In this document: positions 6,673 through 12,853 of the stretch, piece by piece | How the letters are laid out: every line of letters starts with the position of its first letter | Numbering within the stretch: the first letter of the stretch is position 1 | Assembly: GCA_015520425.1 (NCBI GenBank) | Contig: WAQC01000071.1 | Coordinates: 1-14,095 of the forward strand | Direction: 5' to 3' | From: Candidatus Pelearchaeum sp. | GTDB taxonomy: Archaea > Thermoproteota > Nitrososphaeria_A > Caldarchaeales > Caldarchaeaceae | Length of the DNA stretch: 14,095 nt | Made by a program: the position numbers and the translations under genes | Notes under the pieces: generated by a model | What the model was told of the DNA's origin: nothing | Seen by the model: the letters and a program-made list of their open reading frames with translations, nothing else | Database searches by the model: none

Positions 6673-8251
6673 GCGTGAGCAGCTAAGGGAGATGTTCATC
6701 CAAGAGGCGCATGAACACATACAGCACCTCAACGAGTATCTCCTAAAGCTGGAAGAGGAGCCTGAAAACAGGGAATACCTAGACGCCCTCTTCAGGTCAG
6801 CCCACACACTTAAGGGAATGGCAGCAACAATGGAGTATGACCAGATAAGAGAACTCTGCAAGGCCATAGAGGACATCTTTGACAGGCTGCGGAAGGGTGA
6901 GGAGAAGCTAAGCCCAGAGATGGCAAGCGCCCTCTTCAAATGCTTTGACATCCTCCAAGAAATGGTTGATGATGAGAACAAGAGGATAGACCTAGATGCC
7001 TACCTTAAGCTGCTCTCCAACCCGTCGGAGGCATACGAAGCGGGAGGAGCTGACTCATCATCGCAGCTATCCACCAAGACGCCCACAATACGCGTGAAGA
7101 TGGAAGACCTAGACACACTCGTCAATCTTGTCGGAGAGCTGATGATAGCCAAGATGCGGCTAGACCAGACAATAACGGGAAGGGCGTCAGACGAGTCGCG
7201 TCAGGTCTTGATGTCGCTTGGGCGGCTAATCTCCGACATACAGTACCACACTATGCGCCTACGCCTCGTTCCAGTGGAGCAGATATTCAACAGGTTCCCC
7301 AGAATGGTCCGCGACCTCGCGCGGAGCTTGGGCAAGGAGGTTAGGCTGGAGATGGAGGGGCTTGACATAGAGCTTGACCGCACAGTGCTTGACGCGATAA
7401 CAGACCCGTTGCTACATATACTCAGAAACGCGGTGGACCATGGGATAGAGAGTCCTGAGGAGAGGCGGAGGGCTGGCAAGCCATCCACGGGGACTATCAA
7501 GCTCGTGGCAACAAGGGTTGGAGACCGCGTGGCTATAATGGTTGAAGACGACGGCAAGGGCATAGACCTTGAGAAGATTAGAGCACGCGCAATTGAGAGA
7601 GGCATAGTGAGCAGGGCGGAAGCCGAGGCCATGAGCGAGGAAGACCTAATAGAGCTTCTAGGCACGCCTGGGCTATCAACATCTGAGAACGTTACAGACG
7701 TCTCAGGCAGGGGAGTTGGCTTGGATGTTGTCCGTAGGCAGGTTGAGAGCGTCGGCGGCCAGCTTAAGATTGAGACCAAGAAAGGTCAGGGAACAAGGAT
7801 GACCATAACGATACCGCTCAGCCTAGCGATAATAGGTGGGCTGGTGGTGAATGTTGGTGAGGAACGCTACATACTTCCGCTCTCAAGCATCACGACGACG
7901 GTTCAGGTGGATAGTAGAGAGATAAAGATGATACACGGAAAACCAGTCATAACCCTACGCGACCAAGTCGTTCCAGTAATCTCTGTCGCGGACATTCTGG
8001 GAATGTCTAACGGAAGGAACGTGATAATGAACGCTGACGGAGGCGAGAAATATACTGTGGTCGTCATAGACAAGGGTGGGAAGCCATATGGCCTAATCGT
8101 TGACTCCTTTGACCGTAAGCAGGAGATAGTGATAAAGCATCTAGACGGATTGAGCATGTCGTCATCCGCCTTCTCTAATGCCACAATACTGCCAGACGGC
8201 CGCGTGGCCCTAATCCTGGACCCCACGCTCTTGATTGATATGCATAGTTAA
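6665..8251 (+). CDS. cheA: Chemotaxis histidine kinase CheA, without P2 domain
   Basis: Cytoplasmic kinase that autophosphorylates in response to receptor state and passes phosphate to CheY and CheB. P1 (about 1-116) carries the phosphorylated His47 in RSAHTLKGMA. P3, the dimerisation helices, starts near residue 144 (VKMEDLDTLVNLVGEL). P4 has the N box (LRNAVDHG), G1 (DDGKGI), an F-box variant (GTPGLSTSE) and G2 (SGRGVGLDVV). P5 is the CheW-like C-terminal region (from about 385). Only about 25 residues, acidic/Ser-rich, lie between P1 and P3, so there is no P2 CheY-docking domain; this explains 528 residues against 650-670 for well-studied homologues. The GTG start at 6665 follows GGTGAGG and overlaps cheB by 8 bases. 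Confidence 0.96.
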   Translation: MSEREQLREMFIQEAHEHIQHLNEYLLKLEEEPENREYLDALFRSAHTLKGMAATMEYDQIRELCKAIEDIFDRLRKGEEKLSPEMASALFKCFDILQEMVDDENKRIDLDAYLKLLSNPSEAYEAGGADSSSQLSTKTPTIRVKMEDLDTLVNLVGELMIAKMRLDQTITGRASDESRQVLMSLGRLISDIQYHTMRLRLVPVEQIFNRFPRMVRDLARSLGKEVRLEMEGLDIELDRTVLDAITDPLLHILRNAVDHGIESPEERRRAGKPSTGTIKLVATRVGDRVAIMVEDDGKGIDLEKIRARAIERGIVSRAEAEAMSEEDLIELLGTPGLSTSENVTDVSGRGVGLDVVRRQVESVGGQLKIETKKGQGTRMTITIPLSLAIIGGLVVNVGEERYILPLSSITTTVQVDSREIKMIHGKPVITLRDQVVPVISVADILGMSNGRNVIMNADGGEKYTVVVIDKGGKPYGLIVDSFDRKQEIVIKHLDGLSMSSSAFSNATILPDGRVALILDPTLLIDMHS

Positions 8252-8265
8252 TGGAGGTGATGGGT

Positions 8266-8862
8266 ATGAATGGTATGGAGTTGGAAAAATTGGGTGAGAT
8301 ACTCGGCTCGTATGTGGGAGCTGCGGCAGGCTCGTTGGGCAAGCTCTTCAACGAGGGCGTAGCCCACAAGCTACATAAGACCAACGTGATGGAGTTCTCG
8401 CAGCTTGAACGAAGCATCAACGCGGTGCCAGAGCAGGAGATTGTGGCGGTCTACATAAAGGGCGAGGGCGACGTTAGGCTTGGGATACTCCTATTCCTCT
8501 CTGAAGACAATGCGAAGACCCTCGCTGCCCGTCTCCTGGGAAGCGACACGGCAGAGAAGCTAACAGCGCTGGGCAAGTCAGCGATAGCTGAGATGGGCAA
8601 CATAATACTAGCAGGCTCGTTCCTCAACGCGCTATCAAAGGCGACTGGCTTCAAGGTGAAGGCATCAGTCCCAGGCCTGGCTATAGATATGTTCAGAACA
8701 CTGCTGGAGCCGCCCACGATAGATGTGGCAAGCGAGACGGACCAGGTTATAGTAGCGGAGGCGGAGCTTACTCTGGTTGATAGCGCAATAAGCGCAACAG
8801 TCCTGATAATACTAGACCCACATGGAGCTGAGAAGCTGCTGACAAACCACAACGGTGGATAA
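8266..8862 (+). CDS. cheC: CheY-P phosphatase CheC
   Basis: Member of the CheC/CheX/FliY phosphatase family; it dephosphorylates CheY-P and in studied systems also binds CheD. The helix SAIAEMGNIILAGSFLNAL contains the signature Glu109 and Asn112 of an active site. The N-terminal pseudo-repeat (KLGEILGSYVGAAAGSLGKL) aligns with the first active site but has Gly14 where the Asn is expected, keeping only Glu11. The protein has 198 residues, normal for CheC. I chose the ATG at 8266 because the perfect GGAGGTGAT at 8253-8261 lies in front of it. The earlier ATG at 8251 overlaps the cheA stop and would sit upstream of the RBS. Confidence 0.88.
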   Translation: MNGMELEKLGEILGSYVGAAAGSLGKLFNEGVAHKLHKTNVMEFSQLERSINAVPEQEIVAVYIKGEGDVRLGILLFLSEDNAKTLAARLLGSDTAEKLTALGKSAIAEMGNIILAGSFLNALSKATGFKVKASVPGLAIDMFRTLLEPPTIDVASETDQVIVAEAELTLVDSAISATVLIILDPHGAEKLLTNHNGG

Positions 8863-8867
8863 GCTCT

Positions 8868-9362
8868 ATGCATAGAGAGGTGCAGGTTGACATGGGGGGT
8901 ATAGCGGTATCCAACGACGAGAGCGAGGTGCTCACGACGCTTGTGGGCTCATGCGTAGCGCTCTGCCTCTACGACCCCTACGCCAAGGTAGCTGGGATGG
9001 CTCATGTGATGCTCCCTAAGTCAAACAACGGCAGGAGCCCAAACGGCTCTGGAAAGGCTGGGAAATACGCGGACCAGGCTGTTGATAACCTACTCCGCAT
9101 GATGGCTGAGAAGGGCGCAGAGCCTAGGCGCATCAGGGCGAAGATGGCTGGAGGGGCCAACATGTTCTCTCATGAGGGGAGCAGCACGGTCTTCAACATA
9201 GGCGAGAGAAACGCCGAAGAGCTGCGGCGCATACTACGCGAGAGGGGAATACCACTAGTCTCCGAAGATATAGGCGAGAACTATGGAAGACTAACCAGAT
9301 TCAGCGTAAAAACAGGAGAGCTAGTCGTGGTAGTGCGTAACTCAGGCGAAAGGCGGCTATGA
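8868..9362 (+). CDS. cheD: Receptor glutamine deamidase CheD
   Basis: CheD converts specific receptor glutamines to glutamates and is a binding partner of CheC. The catalytic core is visible: Thr23, Cys29 (VGSCVALCLYD) and His46 (AGMAHVMLP), matching the Cys-His-Thr arrangement known from Thermotoga CheD. The family segments KMAGGANMF and RRILRERGIPLVSEDIGENY follow. At 164 residues it is of normal length. It starts 5 bases after cheC with GGTGG 8 bases upstream, and its stop overlaps the cheR start (ATGA). The adjacency of cheC and cheD supports a joint CheC-CheD feedback on receptor modification. Confidence 0.95.
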   Translation: MHREVQVDMGGIAVSNDESEVLTTLVGSCVALCLYDPYAKVAGMAHVMLPKSNNGRSPNGSGKAGKYADQAVDNLLRMMAEKGAEPRRIRAKMAGGANMFSHEGSSTVFNIGERNAEELRRILRERGIPLVSEDIGENYGRLTRFSVKTGELVVVVRNSGERRL

Positions 9363-10201
9363 CCATCAACGAAGCGCTGAGTGACATCGGCCTAAAAGCA
9401 ATAATTGACAAAGTCCTACACCAGAGGGGCATAGACCTCCGCAGCTATAAGATAAATTTCCTAAAGAGGAGGATTGACGTGAGGATGAAGGCGCGGGGGC
9501 TGAGCAGCTACACCCAGTACCTAGCCCTCCTCAACGAAGACCCCAACGAATACGCAGCGCTCTTTGAAGCCCTCTCCATAAACGTAACAGAATTCTTTAG
9601 GGATAGAGACGTATTTCAGGCGTTTGAGCGGTATGTTATTCCCCAGCTAGCCTCAAGGGTGGATGGTGTTAGAGAGCTACAAGTGTGGAGCGCTGGATGC
9701 GCAACAGGGGAGGAGGCGTATAGCATAGCCATGATGCTCAGTGAAGCGCGGAAAAACTACGGCAACCTACGCTTTAGGATAATAGCCACCGACGTAAATC
9801 CGCGCGCAATAGAAGCAGCCAAGGAAGGCAAATACCCCACTAGCATACGTAGAAACATACCACCCCAACTTTTGGCGAAATACTTTGAACCACTGCCAGA
9901 CGGTAAGCATTATCAAGTACGTGAAGAGCTCCGAAAAATGATAACATTCAACGTGGGGAATCTAGCCAGCGTCCAAGCACCCCAAAACCTTGACGTAGTT
10001 TTTTGCAGGAACGTTATGATGTATTTTGACCGTGAGCTACAGGATAAGCTCCTTACGAAGTTTCACAAAGCCCTAAAACCCTATGGGTATTTGATTCTTG
10101 GTAAAAGCGAGACGATAATGGGGCCAACCACAGCGTTATTTGAATCTGTAATGTCCAAGGAGCGGATATACCGAAAGAGGAACGTTGTCTCACCTACCTG
10201 A
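9359..10201 (+). CDS. cheR: Receptor methyltransferase CheR
   Basis: S-adenosylmethionine-dependent enzyme that methylates receptor glutamates, opposing CheB. The small N-terminal helical domain (about 10-75) is followed by the family motif NVTEFFRD (75-82). Then come the SAM-binding loop WSAGCATGEEAYS (110-122), ATDVNPRAI (143-151), and CRNVMMYF near residues 221-228. It has 280 residues, standard for CheR. No tetratricopeptide extension is present. The ATG at 9359 overlaps the cheD stop by 4 bases and no strong RBS is visible, so translation probably depends on coupling. It is the last gene of the che operon. Confidence 0.96.
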   Translation: MTINEALSDIGLKAIIDKVLHQRGIDLRSYKINFLKRRIDVRMKARGLSSYTQYLALLNEDPNEYAALFEALSINVTEFFRDRDVFQAFERYVIPQLASRVDGVRELQVWSAGCATGEEAYSIAMMLSEARKNYGNLRFRIIATDVNPRAIEAAKEGKYPTSIRRNIPPQLLAKYFEPLPDGKHYQVREELRKMITFNVGNLASVQAPQNLDVVFCRNVMMYFDRELQDKLLTKFHKALKPYGYLILGKSETIMGPTTALFESVMSKERIYRKRNVVSPT

Positions 10202-10305
10202 ATGGCCAAACATAAACAACCCAGAGCAACATTTATCCATCTTATACTAGATTACGCATGATTTAACTATCAGATTGCAGGATAACAAGTTCCAGATTTA
10301 TTCTT

Positions 10306-10340
10306 TCCGATTTAACCTGTGAAATAATCGGATATTTTTG
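10306..10340 (+). terminator. Possible stem-loop and T-rich terminator after cheR
   Basis: TCCGATT at 10306-10312 and AATCGGA at 10326-10332 are perfect 7-base inverted repeats around a 13-base loop, followed by TATTTTTG. This could end the che transcript about 105 bases after cheR; archaeal termination mainly needs T-tracts, and a second one follows at 10349. An operator for the archaellin gene is the alternative. The rest of 10202-10305 is AT-rich with no gene seen. Confidence 0.35.
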
Positions 10341-10348
10341 CGTAGTTG

Positions 10349-10356
10349 TTTTTTAA
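10349..10356 (+). promoter_or_regulatory. TATA-like box of the archaellin gene
   Basis: TTTTTTAA lies about 40 bases before the ATG at 10393. A transcription start about 27 bases after its centre falls near 10380, leaving a leader of about 13 bases. This matches the weak RBS context of the archaellin gene. A second A/T-rich stretch at 10332-10338 is a less well placed alternative. Confidence 0.4.
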
Positions 10357-10392
10357 CCCAATCTTCAACCCATCACCATATTATGCCGAGGA

Positions 10393-11010
10393 ATGATGGG
10401 CGAGCAGAAAACCATGAGGAAAAACAGTAGGAAGGGGCTGACGGGAATAGAGACGGCGATTATACTGATAGCCTTCGTCATCGTCGCCAGCGCCTTCGCC
10501 TTCGCCGTGCTGAACATCGGCTTCCAGAGCACACAGAAGGCACAGGACGTAATCGCCGAGGGCATGAAGCAATCCACATCAAACCTAGAGCTTGACGGAG
10601 CAGTAGTAGCGAAAGCCAACACGACATCAGGAAACGTGACAGAGATACGGTTCACCGTCAAGCTCAGCGCAGGCAAGACTCCGATAGACTTCAGCCTAGA
10701 CAGGCTCGTGATATCCTTCACGACAGAGAACTACTTCAGCGCCAACATCTACACAGCAGGCTGTGCACCTAACCCAACAAACCCATGCGCCAAGATAATA
10801 ACCATCATAGACAAATACACCAATCTAGCTCTGGACTCCGGCGATAAGTTTGAAGTTGTGATATATCTGCCTGATGGTGCAGCGGCGACTTCTGGCAGCC
10901 TCGGTGAGAACGATACGTTCAGGATTGAGCTGAAGCCTGCTGAGGGCAGCGTCATGACTGTTGTGCGCACTACGCCGCTGGTTCTGCAGGACGTGATGTT
11001 CCTGACGTAG
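10393..11010 (+). CDS. arlB: Archaellin (archaellum filament subunit)
   Basis: Structural subunit of the rotating filament, made as a precursor and cleaved by the PibD/ArlK peptidase. The class III signal is clear: a basic leader MRKNSRKG, cleavage expected after Gly15, then LTGIETAIILIAFVIVASAF with Glu20 at the +5 position. One hydrophobic helix to about residue 43 builds the filament core and a beta-rich outer domain follows. The outer domain has a Cys-x7-Cys loop (GCAPNPTNPC) that could form a disulfide, and LDSGDKFEVVIYLP. It has 205 residues, ordinary for an archaellin. ATGs at 10393, 10396 and 10414 are possible starts; GAGG at 10388-10391 is close to the first two. Only one archaellin is present here. 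Confidence 0.92.
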   Translation: MMGEQKTMRKNSRKGLTGIETAIILIAFVIVASAFAFAVLNIGFQSTQKAQDVIAEGMKQSTSNLELDGAVVAKANTTSGNVTEIRFTVKLSAGKTPIDFSLDRLVISFTTENYFSANIYTAGCAPNPTNPCAKIITIIDKYTNLALDSGDKFEVVIYLPDGAAATSGSLGENDTFRIELKPAEGSVMTVVRTTPLVLQDVMFLT

Positions 11011-11044
11011 CCTCCCTCTTTGCTGGTCAGCCCCTAACCTAATA

Positions 11045-11068
11045 TTTTTTCCGGCTCGCCGGGGTGAT
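11045..11068 (+). promoter_or_regulatory. T-tract and hairpin overlapping the next RBS
   Basis: A run of six T (11045-11050) is followed by CCGGCTCGCCGG (11051-11062), a 4-base stem with a 4-base loop. The hairpin runs into GGGGTGAT (11061-11068), the RBS for the GTG at 11075. The T-tract may end part of the archaellin transcripts, and the hairpin may limit translation of the stator genes, so filament protein is made in excess. Confidence 0.35.
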
Positions 11069-11074
11069 TGGCTC

Positions 11075-11566
11075 GTGTCCGCTTCCATCGTGATAGGTGA
11101 GGCTTACCTCATAGTTATCTCAGTCATCTCAGCCCTGGCTCTTGGTGCTGGGGTTTATTTCTGGGCTACGCAGCTTGGGGACGCTTTTAGAACGGCTTCT
11201 CAAGATGTTGTGGAGAAGGCGCGGGTTAAGGTTAATGCGCTCTTCGCCTTCGCAGCTAATGGCAGTGATACGGCGAAGCTCTGGGTCAAGAACACGGGGA
11301 AGGAGGCTATTCTGGCTGGCGAGATAGAGCGCGGCGACCTATTCTTCGGCCCGCGCGGCTCGTTCAGCCGCATACCATACGGCGGGAGCCAGCCGCCAAC
11401 ATGGTCATTCGTGATAGCAAACGATGATGGAGATAATGTATGGGAGCCTGGGGAGACGGTAGAGATAACCATAACACTAAGCTCCCCGCTCTCTTCAGGC
11501 GATTACTTCGCCCGCTACACAACCCACACTGGATACTCAACGGATATTGTATTTACGGTGGGGTGA
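11075..11566 (+). CDS. Archaellum stator-like protein, ArlG candidate
   Basis: This 163-residue protein has an N-terminal hydrophobic helix (about residues 6-30, IGEAYLIVISVISALALGAG) without a cleavable class III site, followed by a beta-rich outer domain. That is the build of ArlG and ArlF, archaellin-like proteins that join the motor to the cell envelope outside the membrane. The start MSASIVIGEAYLIV is similar in style to ArlG. The motif NVWEPGETVEITITL near residue 125 has counterparts in the three neighbouring proteins. The GTG start follows GGGGTGAT with good spacing. It overlaps the RBS of the next gene. The choice of ArlG over ArlF is tentative. Confidence 0.65.
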   Translation: MSASIVIGEAYLIVISVISALALGAGVYFWATQLGDAFRTASQDVVEKARVKVNALFAFAANGSDTAKLWVKNTGKEAILAGEIERGDLFFGPRGSFSRIPYGGSQPPTWSFVIANDDGDNVWEPGETVEITITLSSPLSSGDYFARYTTHTGYSTDIVFTVG

Positions 11567-11572
11567 TGTGAT

Positions 11573-12115
11573 CTGGGGTTCTCCGTTGTTATAGCTACCG
11601 GTTTCATGACGATAGCCCTGCTGGGCATGTTCTACGTGGTCGTGGATGAGGCTGGAATATTCCCAAAAGCGCTCCTAGACTCTATAGAAAACGCATACGC
11701 GCAGGCCGACTATTCCCGCAGGGTGGCGATAAGGGTTGAGGGCATAGTATATGTATCGGATAGCATAGTGAGGATAAACGCCACCAACATAGGCTCCATA
11801 GGTGTTGCGGAGAAGGACTTCCTGAGGGTGGATGTGATAGTAATCTATTCCACATCCTCAGGCATACGGCTCGCAGAGGCACTACGCTACGATGCTTCTG
11901 GTGTTTCTGGCACTTGGCGTGTTGCTGACGTGCTTACGGGAAGCTCATCAGGCGAGGCGCTTAATCCTATATGCCCATGCCCCGCCGCGGGGAAGGGAGT
12001 ATGGGACCCTGGTGAGACGCTGGTCATAGAGGCTTATCTGAGCAGCACGGCAGATGTCGCAAGTCCTGTCAACGCGCTGGTCGCATCTCCCTATGGCGGC
12101 TATGGCTATAGGTGA
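11573..12115 (+). CDS. Archaellum stator-like protein, ArlF candidate, CTG start
   Basis: The frame is open back to the stop of the previous gene, and its N-terminus LGFSVVIATGFMTIALLG matches the MGFS-type start of ArlF proteins. A CTG at 11573-11575 lies 5 bases after GGGGTGAT (11560-11567) and encodes exactly that first residue, so I place the start there, giving 180 residues. The first ordinary start, ATG at 11606, would cut the membrane helix and lies far from the RBS. One hydrophobic helix is followed by a beta-rich domain with a Cys-Pro-Cys (NPICPCPAAG) and VWDPGETLVIEAYL. ArlF binds the S-layer in Sulfolobus; the same role is inferred here. Confidence 0.7.
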   Translation: MGFSVVIATGFMTIALLGMFYVVVDEAGIFPKALLDSIENAYAQADYSRRVAIRVEGIVYVSDSIVRINATNIGSIGVAEKDFLRVDVIVIYSTSSGIRLAEALRYDASGVSGTWRVADVLTGSSSGEALNPICPCPAAGKGVWDPGETLVIEAYLSSTADVASPVNALVASPYGGYGYR

Positions 12116-12121
12116 GCAACG

Positions 12122-12853
12122 ATGTCGGTCTCGCATACCGTTGCGTTCGCCATGTTCCTAATAATATTCGCAACACCGCTATACACGCTATTCACAAGCA
12201 GCGCGGAGCAGGTTAAGACCCACCTATCGCTGCTGCGGTCTATAGATGGGGTTAGAAGGCGCTCATACGAGGAGTACAGCGGGTACTCCTTAACGGTTCT
12301 AGGCTGGAGCCAGTTTCTTACAGCTGATAAGAATGGCCTGACCTACAGGTATTATTATGTAAGCTCGTTTTCTGCCAAGTTTCTGAACGGTGGGGATGTC
12401 GGCGTAGGAGCTGGTGATTTGGAGCTTTCCGACGTTTATCTGGCTTATAGTAAGAATGTCGGCAGCGACGCGGAGCCGAGTCTTGAGCGCTTCGCTACGC
12501 GCATACCATATGTTGCTGGCTGCTCGGACCAGAGTGCGCCGTGCTGGGATGTGGTTAACGGCTCCGCGCTGGTAGAGCCAGCCCAGCGGGAGACCTTGGA
12601 GCTTACTAACAGGCTCTCGCGATTCGGCGGCGAGTTAGGCGGCTCATGGGACAGCGGCGAGCTGCTAGAGATAGTCATCCACCTACCACAATCCATGAGG
12701 CTCACCCTAGCCCAGATAGAGTCTCAGGGGAATGTTGTAGGCGGTGAGGGCTGGATATACGTGGAGCTCTGCATACCCTCTGGATACTGCGGCAAGCCTG
12801 CTAGCCTGCTAGGTATAGCTTGGAGGCTGGGGGAGGAGGTGAGAGTTGGTTAG
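12122..12853 (+). CDS. Archaellin-like accessory protein with two cysteine pairs
   Basis: This 243-residue protein starts with a hydrophobic helix (about 5-25, HTVAFAMFLIIFATPLYTLF) without a basic leader or prepilin cleavage site. A mostly beta-rich outer domain follows. It has two cysteine pairs, GCSDQSAPC and LCIPSGYC, likely disulfides outside the cell. The motif GSWDSGELLEIVIHLP parallels those of the three preceding proteins. It is probably a further ArlF/ArlG-type stator or filament-base protein, larger than usual; a minor pilin is the alternative. GGTGAG at 12111-12116 precedes the ATG by 5 bases. The gene lies 6 bases after the previous one, and its last codons overlap the start of the next. 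Confidence 0.65.
   Translation: MSVSHTVAFAMFLIIFATPLYTLFTSSAEQVKTHLSLLRSIDGVRRRSYEEYSGYSLTVLGWSQFLTADKNGLTYRYYYVSSFSAKFLNGGDVGVGAGDLELSDVYLAYSKNVGSDAEPSLERFATRIPYVAGCSDQSAPCWDVVNGSALVEPAQRETLELTNRLSRFGGELGGSWDSGELLEIVIHLPQSMRLTLAQIESQGNVVGGEGWIYVELCIPSGYCGKPASLLGIAWRLGEEVRVG

Noticed and set aside
6475..6981. Minus-strand open frame across the cheB-cheA junction.
   Set aside because: Both + strand products match their families throughout; this frame has Ser/Arg-rich composition typical of a shadow.
7201..7779. Long minus-strand open frame within cheA.
   Set aside because: It lies opposite the conserved P3-P4 kinase regions and shows only Ser-rich, low-information sequence.
11606..12115. ATG at 11606 as the start of the ArlF-like gene.
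   Set aside because: It would remove the conserved GFS N-terminus and half of the membrane helix, and no RBS lies in front of it.
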